Source: DIGJ01 sp036658435 (GTDB taxonomy: Bacteria > Bacillota > Clostridia > Lachnospirales > Lachnospiraceae). Taken from it: a stretch of 15,195 nucleotides of DNA. The stretch is from contig JAVXEO010000055.1 of the NCBI GenBank assembly GCA_036658435.1, positions 1-15,195 on the forward strand, given 5' to 3'. The notes below the pieces were generated by a model. The model was not told the origin of the DNA and did not search any database. It saw nothing but the letters and a program-made list of their open reading frames with translations. Within the stretch, counting starts at the first letter, position 1, and the number at the start of each line of letters is the position of its first letter. Both the position numbers and the translations under genes were made by a program. This document shows, piece after piece, positions 1-7,219 of this stretch.

Positions 1-833
1 CCCTTAAAGAGCAGTGCTTCCGCAACCGGAATCGTGCCGAAAATATCGGCATACATAGGAACGCCCAAGAGGGTTGCCAGTACAACACCAAAGGGATTGT
101 TGCTGCCCAAAACAGCCACTATTACATTTTCGGGAATCCAGTTGTGAATGACTGCGCCAATGCCCACACCTGCAAGAATATAGGGCAGCACTTTTTTGAA
201 GGTAGACAGGACCTGATCCTTCGCAAAAATAATACGTTCTTTTTTTGTGAGATTGGGTGACTCTATGTCCACGCAGCTTGCTGATTTAATGAAATCCTCA
301 ACGTAATTTTCCATGTGTAGTTTTTCAATCAACGTACCCCCCGCCACCGCAATTACAAGTCCTACCACCACATAGGTAATGGCAACCTTACCACCGAAAA
401 TGCTCATCAGCAGCACAAGGGAGCCAAGATCTACCATTGGAGAGGAAATCAAAAAAGAAAAAGTGACCCCCAGAGGTAAACCGGCACTGGTAAAACCAAT
501 AAACAGCGGTATGGATGAGCAGGAGCAGAATGGTGTTACGGTACCCAAAAGCGCCGCCACGGCATTCGCCCACATACCATGAAATCTTCCCATAATTTTG
601 CGGCTTCGCTCCGGGGGAAAGTAGCTTTGGATGTAGGAGATGATAAAAATCAAAAAGCAGAGTAACATCGTGATTTTCACCACATCGTATAGAAAGAACT
701 GAATGCTACCGCCAATTCGGTTGGAAACATCCAGTCCCATCGTCGAGAGCAAATTACCAATTGACGTATTAAGCCATTTCATACCAAGTACCTGATCCCC
801 AAAAAACAGCCAGACACTTTGCAATATCTCCAT
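1..833 (-). CDS. DUF318/ArsP-type permease, C-terminus cut by window edge
   Basis: This is a multi-pass membrane permease of the DUF318/UPF0718 group, which includes ArsP organoarsenical and SO_0444-type Cu/Zn exporters. It reads open from ATG at 833 to the left edge (277 codons), so the C-terminus is missing. Residues 100-107 read TPFCSCSS, the cysteine motif typical of this group; C103 and C105 are candidate metal(loid) ligands. Long hydrophobic stretches lie near residues 50-70, 88-100, 108-165 and 210-230 and in the last part, separated by a charged loop around 175-205. The start has a strong SD (GGAGG at about 843-847). It lies downstream of an ArsR-type repressor on the same strand, which supports a role in metal or metalloid efflux. 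The substrate cannot be fixed from sequence. Stretches sampled by eye are near 50% GC, above the roughly 35-40% of the following genes. Confidence 0.85.
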   Translation of the reverse strand, partial: MEILQSVWLFFGDQVLGMKWLNTSIGNLLSTMGLDVSNRIGGSIQFFLYDVVKITMLLCFLIFIISYIQSYFPPERSRKIMGRFHGMWANAVAALLGTVTPFCSCSSIPLFIGFTSAGLPLGVTFSFLISSPMVDLGSLVLLMSIFGGKVAITYVVVGLVIAVAGGTLIEKLHMENYVEDFIKSASCVDIESPNLTKKERIIFAKDQVLSTFKKVLPYILAGVGIGAVIHNWIPENVIVAVLGSNNPFGVVLATLLGVPMYADIFGTIPVAEALLFK

Positions 834-896
834 AGAACAAATCCTCCTTCATACAAATTGATAAAACTAATTTTGTCGATATGTGCTTCTTTGGAA

Positions 897-919
897 AAGC
901 CATCTTACAAAGATGGCTT
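897..919 (-). promoter_or_regulatory. Hairpin between arsR-type gene and permease, possible attenuator
   Basis: A perfect 10-bp inverted repeat (AAGCCATCTT / AAGATGGCTT, 3-nt loop) overlaps the stop codon of the ArsR-type gene and is followed on the minus strand by TTTTCC. The U-tract is short, so it may be a weak terminator that lowers permease expression relative to the repressor, or an mRNA-stabilising hairpin. No convincing separate promoter was found between it and the permease start. Confidence 0.5.
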
Positions 920-1221
920 CAGTTGCATTCATGGACTGTGCTGTTTGTTTTGGTTAATTTAGCAAGCAGCTCCTGTGCATATAGACTTCCCTCTGTGCTG
1001 ATAGAATAGTGGGTCCACTTTCCATCCCTGCGGGCCTGCACAATGCCGGATTCACATAAAATTCTCATATGATGGGATAAGGTAGACTGCCCGATATGCA
1101 AATCATCCAGCAGCTTGCAGGCACATTTTTCTCCGCCTTGCAATAATTCTAATATTTCCAAGCGATTTTCATCACAAAATGCCCTAAAGACCTTTGCATT
1201 CTCTTGGTGTATCATTTGCAT
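919..1221 (-). CDS. ArsR/SmtB-family metal-responsive repressor
   Basis: This 100-residue winged-helix repressor has the usual ArsR/SmtB length. The helix-turn-helix runs over about residues 36-60 and includes the typical STLSHHMRIL recognition helix (46-55), followed by the beta-wing around RRDGKWTHYSIS. C33 and C35 lie in EKCACKLL, the position where ArsR/CadC proteins carry their CxC metal(loid) site in alpha-3; C56 and C99 are further thiols. The family binds DNA in the apo form and releases it on binding As(III), Sb(III), Cd, Pb or Zn. The gene precedes the DUF318 permease on the same strand with an 85-bp gap, and its own consensus promoter suggests autoregulation. The start has a GAGGTGG SD about 7 bases upstream. 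The inducer is not determined by the sequence. Confidence 0.9.
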   Translation of the reverse strand: MQMIHQENAKVFRAFCDENRLEILELLQGGEKCACKLLDDLHIGQSTLSHHMRILCESGIVQARRDGKWTHYSISTEGSLYAQELLAKLTKTNSTVHECN

Positions 1222-1256
1222 TATTCCACCTCAAATCTATCATACTCAATATGTGA

Positions 1257-1285
1257 ATTATAAGTCTCAAATTCAAAATTGTCAA
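1257..1285 (-). promoter_or_regulatory. Consensus promoter of the ArsR-type gene, flanked by repeats
   Basis: On the minus strand TTGACA (1285-1280), a 17-bp spacer and TATAAT (1262-1257) form a perfect sigma-A promoter, with the start site expected near 1250. The 8-mer CATATTGA occurs twice on the minus strand, at 1289-1282 overlapping the -35 box and at 1253-1246 near the start site. These are candidate repressor half-sites. Confidence 0.85.
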
Positions 1286-1330
1286 TATGTTTTATATTAC
1301 TTTTTCAGACCCAGGATAAAGAGTCTGCTT

Positions 1331-2167
1331 TTAATAGCAAACAATAATCCCTCCATCATTTGCATACAAGGTGCTGACCCCGGCTGTACCCACTATCATA
1401 ATTTCTTTAAATACTACTCTTTTTTGAATCTCGTCTTTTACAAAAAGTGCTCTTTCGTAATTATTGCAATGAGAAATGATGGCTATTCTGTCTTGAGGGT
1501 CTTGCACTCTATCTGCAATAATGTCACACATCTTTAGCAGCGCCTTCTTAATCCCCCGTGCCTGATCCACCTTATCTATAATTCCTTCTTTGGTTCCCCT
1601 CATAATTGGTTTTATATTAAGCGCATTCACAATCAGTGCTTTAATATTTGACAATCTTCCATTTTTACGTAAGTTCTCCAATGACTCCAGAACAAAGTAG
1701 ACCGACATCTCATCACGAAATGCGTTCACCTTTTTCACTACTTCGGCAAAAGGCAAACCTTGATCTGCCAATTCCTTAATTTTCATCACAAGTAAATTCT
1801 GGCCTCCCGATGCAGATCTGGAATCAATAACGGCAATATTCTTTTCTCCATTTTGCTCTATATAAAGACTTTTAGCCAATTCTGCACAGTTATAAGAGCC
1901 ACTCAAAGGTGAAGATAAGGTGACTACGTATATATCATCTGCTTTATGAAACAGCTGCATATAACTTTCCGGTGCCGGACAGGCAGACTTTGGACAATCC
2001 GAACTTTCCTGCATCTTTTTAATGAACTCCTGTTGAGAGAAGTTTTCATCATCTACAAATGTTGTTTCCCCAATTTGAAGGGTCAAAGGGACTAAATCAA
2101 ACTCTTTGCTGTCTCTTTGTTCTTTTGTTAAATCGGTACAACTGTCTCCAATAATTCTATATGTCAT
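1331..2167 (-). CDS. DegV family protein (fatty-acid binding)
   Basis: This 278-residue protein has the normal length and fold signature of DegV/FakB proteins, which bind a fatty acid in a deep pocket. FakB members present it to the kinase FakA for phospholipid synthesis. The N-terminus IIGDSCTDL matches the DegV opening. SACPAPE (61-67) lies where the carboxylate-binding TSxPS motif is usually found and is modified here. TLSSPLSGSYNCA (83-95) and LENLRKNGRLS (162-172) are hallmark segments. No FakA/DAK gene is present in the window, so participation in the Fak pathway is inference. A strong SD (AGGAGG, 2182-2177) lies 9 bases before the ATG. The gene has its own promoter and appears monocistronic. 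Confidence 0.92.
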   Translation of the reverse strand: MTYRIIGDSCTDLTKEQRDSKEFDLVPLTLQIGETTFVDDENFSQQEFIKKMQESSDCPKSACPAPESYMQLFHKADDIYVVTLSSPLSGSYNCAELAKSLYIEQNGEKNIAVIDSRSASGGQNLLVMKIKELADQGLPFAEVVKKVNAFRDEMSVYFVLESLENLRKNGRLSNIKALIVNALNIKPIMRGTKEGIIDKVDQARGIKKALLKMCDIIADRVQDPQDRIAIISHCNNYERALFVKDEIQKRVVFKEIMIVGTAGVSTLYANDGGIIVCY

Positions 2168-2201
2168 ATATTACAACCTCCTACGAGAATCTTTACTATA
2201 A

Positions 2202-2224
2202 TATGTAGTATTCATTACTACGTA
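2202..2224. promoter_or_regulatory. Palindromic operator candidate upstream of degV-like gene
   Basis: The inverted repeat TATGTAGTA - TTCAT - TACTACGTA (9-bp arms, one mismatch) starts at the edge of the -10 box and covers the predicted transcription start. This is a classical position for repressor binding. No cognate regulator is encoded next to it. It would also be present in the mRNA as a short hairpin. Confidence 0.5.
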
Positions 2225-2252
2225 TGATACCATATATTATATGTCCCGTCAA
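2224..2252 (-). promoter_or_regulatory. Promoter of the degV-like gene
   Basis: On the minus strand TTGACG (2252-2247), a 17-bp spacer and TATCAT (2229-2224) each match the sigma-A consensus at five of six positions. It starts 8 bp after the stop codon of the HD-GYP gene, which separates degV from the purine operon. Confidence 0.75.
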
Positions 2253-2260
2253 GAAATCCT

Positions 2261-3490
2261 TTACTCCTTTTTATAGTTCTTTTCTTCGCCAAAAACCTCA
2301 TCCATATCTTTTACAATTTGAGAATCCAGCTCTCCGGATATCACCATCTTGTTTAAAATCTTCATAGCTTCTTTATGTTGAATTTCATTTTTATAGGGGC
2401 GTTTTTCTGTAAGTGCCTGATAAATGTCCAGGCATGCCATTAGCCTTTCTTCCTGTCCCAATTCATCTGCTGTTTTTTGAAGAGGATACCCTTTTCCATT
2501 TAATTTTTCATGATGATTGGAAGCCCATGAAGTAATTTCTTCTAATCCCTGTATTTTATTCAGGATTTCATAGGTATAACTTGCATGGCTTTGAATAATT
2601 TTATATTCATTTTTTGTCAGTCTATCCGGTTTCTCTAAAATATCCCGTGGGATAACCAGTTTACCTACATCATGAACCGCACCGGCAAAATATAGCTTCT
2701 CCTGTTTTTCTTTATTATACCCATAATATTGAGCCATAATCATACATTTATCTGCAAGACCCATAGAATGATTTTTCGTAAACTTTGATTTATAATCAAC
2801 AATCCTTCCATAGAAGGAAGAGAACTGTATCAATTGTTCCCCTGTATACTCCCGGTACACCAAGGGTAATTCTTTTTTCAATATGACATCCATTCCCTCA
2901 TCTTCCATGGTTTGTAATTTTTCATAAGGAACCTCCCGAAAAAAAGCCTCTATTACTTGTGTATCAAATAGTTTTCCTTCCTGTTCCTTTAAATATCTCT
3001 TTAACTTATCAAATTTTGCTTCTGCAATGACACTAAAATCAAATAAGGCATCTATCTGGTCTGCTAAATGAATAATTCTTGCAAATAAAGGAGTTTCCTC
3101 TGTCTTCTTTCCAAAGGAACCCGATCCGTCTGCATTTTCATGATGATACAAGATAGCGCCTTTTATATCTCCAAAAAAAGGAAGATTCTGTACGTTTCTT
3201 TCTCCAAAAATGCAGTGTTTTCCTAATTTTATTTCTTCTTTCTTTTGAAGAATATCTACGCCCTCGGTATATTCATTTTCAATGTATTCCGTTAATGCGT
3301 TATCATGAAGTGCTGCACAGGCAGCTAAATCCAACAATTTTTCTTCTTCTAAGTGAAAGTATTTTCCCATCTGAATGGAAAAATAAGCGACTCTCTCTGA
3401 ATGACGTGTACTTACTCCAATTAATTCGTGTTCTACACTATCTAATCCATAAGAAAATCCATAAATCATATCATTAAAACAAATTTTCAT
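2261..3490 (-). CDS. Tandem HD / HD-GYP phosphohydrolase (probable c-di-GMP phosphodiesterase)
   Basis: This 409-residue soluble protein has two HD modules. The C-terminal module is a good HD-GYP domain: H241, H273-D274 followed by GK (276-277), H302, H326-H327, NGKGYP (331-336) and D355 before ALTEKRPY. HD-GYP enzymes hydrolyse cyclic di-GMP to pGpG or GMP. The N-terminal module keeps the HD ligands (H30, H62-D63, H92, H116-H117 and a late aspartate) but reads DGSGSFG where GYP would be, so it is a divergent HD domain, either sensory or with another activity. No sensor domain or membrane segment is seen. It starts 24 bp after the AICAR transformylase stop with no visible terminator, so it is probably the last gene of that operon. 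The SD (AGGG) is weak. Confidence 0.88.
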   Translation of the reverse strand: MKICFNDMIYGFSYGLDSVEHELIGVSTRHSERVAYFSIQMGKYFHLEEEKLLDLAACAALHDNALTEYIENEYTEGVDILQKKEEIKLGKHCIFGERNVQNLPFFGDIKGAILYHHENADGSGSFGKKTEETPLFARIIHLADQIDALFDFSVIAEAKFDKLKRYLKEQEGKLFDTQVIEAFFREVPYEKLQTMEDEGMDVILKKELPLVYREYTGEQLIQFSSFYGRIVDYKSKFTKNHSMGLADKCMIMAQYYGYNKEKQEKLYFAGAVHDVGKLVIPRDILEKPDRLTKNEYKIIQSHASYTYEILNKIQGLEEITSWASNHHEKLNGKGYPLQKTADELGQEERLMACLDIYQALTEKRPYKNEIQHKEAMKILNKMVISGELDSQIVKDMDEVFGEEKNYKKE

Positions 3491-3514
3491 AAAATACCCT
3501 GTCTTTCCTTACCA

Positions 3515-4690
3515 TCAATGATGAAACAGACGTAGTCCGGTAAAACTCATCACCATACCATATTTATTACAAACTTCAATTACATTATCGTCCCGAATGG
3601 AGCCCCCCGGTTGTGCAACATAGTCTACTCCACTTTTATGTGCCCGCTCTATATTATCGCCAAAAGGGAAAAAAGCATCCGATCCCAAAGAAACTCCAGA
3701 AAGTTTTTTAAGCCATTCCTGTTTTTCTTCTTTTGAAAAAGCTTCCGGTTTTTCTGCAAATATATTTTTCCATACCTCCGGAGAAAGGACGTCCTTATCA
3801 TCTTCTCCTATATATAAATCAATTGCATTATCCCGGTCTGCTCGTCCTATTCCTTCCTTAAAAGAAAGATTCAAAACTTTAGGGGACTGGCGTAGAAACC
3901 AGTTATCCGCTTTAGAACCTGCAAGGCGTGTACAATGAATTCTGGATTGTTGTCCTGCTCCAATTCCAATAGCCTGTCCATCTTTTGCAAAGCAGACGGA
4001 ATTGGACTGGGTATATTTTAAGGTTATCATCGCAATGGCAAGATCAATCTTTGCAGCCTTTGGCAATTCGGTTTCTTTGGTTACAATATTTTCAAAAAAG
4101 CTTTCATCAATCACAAGCTCATTTCTTCCCTGTTCAAATGTGATTCCAAATACTTCTTTTCTTTCAAGGGAAGCTGCCTTATACTCTGGGTCTATTTCAA
4201 CTACATTATAATTTCCTTTTTTCTTTGCCTTTAAAATTTCAAGAGCCTCCGGTTCATATCCCGGTGCAATCACTCCATCGGACACTTCTCTCTTAATCAA
4301 TCTGGCAGTGGAAACATCACAGATATCCGACAAGGCTATAAAATCTCCAAAAGAAGACATTCTGTCTGCCCCTCTGGCTCTGGCATAAGCACTTGCCAAA
4401 GGACTTAATTCTCCCAAATCATCCACCCAGTAAATCTTTCGTTCTATTTCATTTAAGGGAAGTCCTACCGCTGCTCCTGCAGGAGATACATGTTTGAAAG
4501 AAGTTGCTGCAGAAAGTCCGGTTGCTCTTTTTAATTCACAAACCAGCTGCCATCCATTAAAGGCATCCAAAAAATTAATATAACCGGGTTTTCCATTTAA
4601 AACCCGAATGGGTAGTTCTCCTTCTTCCATATATATTCTTGAGGGCTTTTGATTGGGATTGCATCCATATTTTAATTCCAGTTCCTTCAT
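3515..4690 (-). CDS. purH: Stand-alone AICAR transformylase (phosphoribosylaminoimidazolecarboxamide formyltransferase)
   Basis: This enzyme transfers a formyl group from 10-formyl-THF to AICAR, giving FAICAR, the penultimate step of IMP synthesis. It contains only the transformylase half of PurH; the MGS-like cyclohydrolase domain is absent and that step is supplied by the purO gene just upstream. The catalytic Lys-His pair is visible as TSFKHVSPAG (K66-H67 counted from the chosen start), and GGSIRDD lies near the C-terminus. At 391 residues it fits the stand-alone clostridial form. The ATG at 4690 is chosen because GGAGG (4703-4699) sits 8 bases before it; an in-frame TTG at 4705 would overlap that SD. 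The purO stop is 18 bp upstream. The symbol is used for the activity, not the bifunctional architecture. Confidence 0.93.
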   Translation of the reverse strand: MKELELKYGCNPNQKPSRIYMEEGELPIRVLNGKPGYINFLDAFNGWQLVCELKRATGLSAATSFKHVSPAGAAVGLPLNEIERKIYWVDDLGELSPLASAYARARGADRMSSFGDFIALSDICDVSTARLIKREVSDGVIAPGYEPEALEILKAKKKGNYNVVEIDPEYKAASLERKEVFGITFEQGRNELVIDESFFENIVTKETELPKAAKIDLAIAMITLKYTQSNSVCFAKDGQAIGIGAGQQSRIHCTRLAGSKADNWFLRQSPKVLNLSFKEGIGRADRDNAIDLYIGEDDKDVLSPEVWKNIFAEKPEAFSKEEKQEWLKKLSGVSLGSDAFFPFGDNIERAHKSGVDYVAQPGGSIRDDNVIEVCNKYGMVMSFTGLRLFHH

Positions 4691-4708
4691 TTTTTTATCC
4701 TCCAAACT

Positions 4709-5422
4709 TTATTGGTTTTTATTTACAATACGACTTTCCTGTGTTTTTTCTTCTATATCTATATAGCGGACAAATAACGACACCTTATTTTCATAATTTA
4801 AGCTTTCCCATAAATGCCTTGTAAAAAATTCGATGTCATTGGGAATATGGATCGGCTTTGGTTCTCCTTCAAAACTTGGAAGGGGAGTTCCATCCCCTTG
4901 GTAGGTATGAATAAAATGTCCCTCTCCATTTACCGGATTGGAATAGGCAAAGGTATAACGGTTACAAGCTTCCGGGTTTCCATTGCTGCTTTTTAAAATG
5001 GACATTCCATAGTTGAAATTTTTTTCTTCCATATGTAAAATTCCTGAAATTCTTGGTGTATAATTAGGCGCATCCGGTTCAAATTCTCTGCTGCGTAAGC
5101 TTTGTTCAAACGTCTGCTGTTTATCCATTCCTTCATAAATGGTATCCGTCTGGTCTCCATTGGTTACAATAATTTTATTTCCTAAAACACGAACCGGTGT
5201 GTATATAATCAAACTTGGGTCCACCAATTTAGATGTATCAAAGGCCTGGGTACGAATTCCCTCTCCTTCTTCTACAAAAATTCGATTTCGGCTATTTTCA
5301 CTTCTTCCCATAATAAAATAAGCACAAACTGCATATCTTCCGTTCTTTGATTTGCCAATCACAATCCCTCTTCCGGGATATGTATTTTCTTTTAATTCTT
5401 GTTCTAAAGAGAATATTTTCAT
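4709..5422 (-). CDS. purO: PurO-type IMP cyclohydrolase
   Basis: This 237-residue protein belongs to the archaeal-type IMP cyclohydrolase family (PF07826), which closes the ring of FAICAR to give IMP. Recognisable segments are TYPGRGIVIGKS (14-25), YFIMGRSENSRNRIF (35-49), a TNGDQTDTIYEG stretch and FEPDAPNYTPRISG in the middle, with a conserved RYTFAYSNP-like segment later. The family is unrelated to the cyclohydrolase domain of bifunctional PurH, so this organism uses a split, archaeal-like end of the pathway. The gene is first in its operon, with a good promoter about 50 bp upstream and a GGAGG SD 6 bases before the ATG. Confidence in the family is high because of the adjacent stand-alone transformylase. 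Confidence 0.92.
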   Translation of the reverse strand: MKIFSLEQELKENTYPGRGIVIGKSKNGRYAVCAYFIMGRSENSRNRIFVEEGEGIRTQAFDTSKLVDPSLIIYTPVRVLGNKIIVTNGDQTDTIYEGMDKQQTFEQSLRSREFEPDAPNYTPRISGILHMEEKNFNYGMSILKSSNGNPEACNRYTFAYSNPVNGEGHFIHTYQGDGTPLPSFEGEPKPIHIPNDIEFFTRHLWESLNYENKVSLFVRYIDIEEKTQESRIVNKNQ

Positions 5423-5438
5423 TTTCCGCCTCCATGAC

Positions 5439-5453
5439 TGCGGTTTGACCGCA
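5439..5453 (-). promoter_or_regulatory. Short hairpin in the purO leader next to the SD
   Basis: TGCGGT-CAA-ACCGCA (minus strand) is a perfect 6-bp stem with a 3-nt loop, five bases before the GGAGG of purO and downstream of the promoter. It could be a DNA operator or an RNA hairpin affecting translation start. It does not resemble a known purine riboswitch or the B. subtilis PurR box. Confidence 0.4.
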
Positions 5454-5470
5454 ATTCTTTCTTCTTGTAA

Positions 5471-5499
5471 ATTGTATCATTTGTTCTTATCTTTGACAA
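5471..5499 (-). promoter_or_regulatory. Promoter of the purO operon
   Basis: On the minus strand TTGTCA (5499-5494), a 17-bp spacer and TACAAT (5476-5471) preceded by TGA form a near-consensus sigma-A promoter with an extended -10. The leader is about 40 nt, too short for a riboswitch. Confidence 0.8.
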
Positions 5500-5574
5500 C
5501 AAAAGGGTTCTTATTCCTTGTATTAAATTATCTACTTAGTTTTATTAATTCCGTTAATATATTGTTTTTTATAC

Positions 5575-5604
5575 TGGACGTTTCTATTTCTTCTATGCTA
5601 TAAT
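5575..5604 (+). promoter_or_regulatory. Extended -10 promoter of the ABC-F gene
   Basis: TATAAT at 5599-5604 is preceded by TGC, giving an extended -10. A weak -35 (TGGACG, 5575-5580) lies 18 bp upstream. The leader is only about 50 nt, leaving little room for the attenuator leaders often found before antibiotic-resistance ABC-F genes. Confidence 0.7.
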
Positions 5605-5662
5605 GAACTAGTTTTGTGCCTGAAAATCACAAATTACCAAACTTTAGAAAGGTATTATGATT

Positions 5663-7216
5663 ATGAGTATTTTAAATGTAGAAAATTTATCCCATGGATT
5701 TGGTGACCGTGCCATTTTTAACAACGTGTCTTTTCGCTTATTAAAAGGAGAGCACATTGGATTAATCGGTGCAAACGGAGAAGGAAAATCCACTTTTATG
5801 AATATTATTACAGGAAAGCTTATGCCGGATGAGGGAAAGGTGGAATGGTCTAAAAATGTCCGTGTTGGCTATTTAGACCAGCATACCACGTTGGAAAAAG
5901 GAATGTCCGTTCGTTCTATTCTCGGTTCTGCCTTTGACTTTTTATATGATATGGAAAATCGTATGAATGAGCTCTGCGACAATCTAGGTGATCTTAGTGA
6001 GGAAGAAATGGAAAAAGCAATGGAAGAGCTTGGAACCATCCAGGACTTGCTTACCATGCATGATTTTTATATTATTGATTCAAAAATAGAAGAAGTTGGT
6101 CGTGCCCTGGGACTTACTGAAATCGGTCTGGACCGGGATGTTACTGATTTAAGTGGCGGACAGCGGACTAAGGTTTTGTTAGGAAAGCTTCTTCTTGAAA
6201 AGCCTGATATTTTACTCTTAGATGAGCCTACTAACTACCTGGATTTAGAACATATTGAATGGTTGAAACGTTATCTCCTTGATTACGAAAATGCTTTTAT
6301 CTTAATTTCACATGACATCCCCTTTTTAAATCAAGTTATTAATTTGATTTATCACATGGATAATCAGGACCTTAATCGCTACGTTGGCGATTATACTAAG
6401 TTCCAGGAAGTTTATGAAATGAAAAAATCACAGTTGGAGGCTGCTTACAGCAAACAACAAAAAGAGATTTCGGATTTGAAAGATTTTGTTGCCCGGAATA
6501 AGGCTCGTGTTGCCACTCGTAACATGGCAATGTCGCGACAAAAGAAATTGGATAAAATGGATGTGATTGCACTGGCTTCCGAAAAGCCTAAACCGGAATT
6601 TCGTTTTAAAGAAGCGAGAACCCCCGGCCGCTACATTTTCCAAACCAGCGACCTTATCATCGGTTATGAAGAGCCACTTTCTTCTATTCTGAATCTGGAA
6701 ATGGAACGTGGGCAAAAGATTGTTTTAACCGGTGCAAATGGTATTGGTAAAACCACCTTGTTAAAGAGTATCCTTGGCTTAATTCAACCCCTTAGCGGTT
6801 CCGTTTTTCTTGGAGATTATTTAAGTATTGGTTATTTTGAACAGGAAATGTCCTCCAACGGGAATCAAACCTGTATTGAAGAGCTTTGGAAAGAATTTCC
6901 ATCCTATACTCAATATGAAATACGGTCTGCTCTTGCTAAGTGTGGATTGACTACCAATCATATAGAGAGTCTCGTTAAAGTACTAAGTGGAGGAGAACAG
7001 GCAAAAGTGCGGCTTTGTAAGCTTATCAATCGTGAAACCAATATTCTGCTCTTAGATGAACCTACAAACCATCTGGATGCCCTTGCCAAAGAAGAATTAA
7101 AGCGTGCATTGCAAGTTTACAAAGGAAGTGTACTCATGGTTTGCCATGAACCTGCATTCTATGAAGACCTTGCAACTGACATCTGGGACTGTTCCGCATG
7201 GACAACCAGAGTATAG
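5663..7216 (+). CDS. ABC-F family ATPase (ribosome-associated, YbiT/YkpA-like)
   Basis: This duplicated ATP-binding cassette protein has no membrane segments. Cassette 1 has Walker A GANGEGKST (36-44), signature LSGGQ (163-167) and Walker B ILLLDEPTNYLD. Cassette 2 has GANGIGKTT (357-365), LSGGE (441-445) and ILLLDEPTNHLD. The lysine- and arginine-rich linker at about 240-325 is the P-site tRNA interaction motif that reaches into the ribosome. ABC-F proteins act in translation (E-site factors, rescue of stalled ribosomes); some protect against antibiotics, but nothing here points to a resistance subclass. At 517 residues it is full length. ATG at 5663 is preferred over in-frame ATG 5657 because GAAAGG (5647-5652) is only four bases before 5657. 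It is the only plus-strand gene, and its stop is three bases from the convergent gene. Confidence 0.93.
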   Translation: MSILNVENLSHGFGDRAIFNNVSFRLLKGEHIGLIGANGEGKSTFMNIITGKLMPDEGKVEWSKNVRVGYLDQHTTLEKGMSVRSILGSAFDFLYDMENRMNELCDNLGDLSEEEMEKAMEELGTIQDLLTMHDFYIIDSKIEEVGRALGLTEIGLDRDVTDLSGGQRTKVLLGKLLLEKPDILLLDEPTNYLDLEHIEWLKRYLLDYENAFILISHDIPFLNQVINLIYHMDNQDLNRYVGDYTKFQEVYEMKKSQLEAAYSKQQKEISDLKDFVARNKARVATRNMAMSRQKKLDKMDVIALASEKPKPEFRFKEARTPGRYIFQTSDLIIGYEEPLSSILNLEMERGQKIVLTGANGIGKTTLLKSILGLIQPLSGSVFLGDYLSIGYFEQEMSSNGNQTCIEELWKEFPSYTQYEIRSALAKCGLTTNHIESLVKVLSGGEQAKVRLCKLINRETNILLLDEPTNHLDALAKEELKRALQVYKGSVLMVCHEPAFYEDLATDIWDCSAWTTRV

Positions 7217-7219
7217 TGT

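Noticed and set aside
1306..1327. Hairpin CAGACTC/GGGTCTG just after the degV stop as a terminator
   Set aside because: On the minus strand it is followed by AAAAAGT, not a U-tract; on the plus strand there is no gene to terminate and the stem has a mismatch.
1115..1537. 140-codon plus-strand reading frame across the arsR-degV junction
   Set aside because: It is antisense to two well-supported genes and the arsR promoter, has no SD or recognisable protein signature, and is explained by the AT-rich intergenic DNA.
4691..4705. TTG start at 4705 for the AICAR transformylase
   Set aside because: The TTG overlaps the GGAGG that serves the ATG at 4690, and no other SD precedes it.
5663..7216. Antibiotic-resistance ABC-F protein
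   Set aside because: The leader is too short for a typical attenuator and no resistance-subfamily signature was recognised; a housekeeping translation factor is the safer reading.
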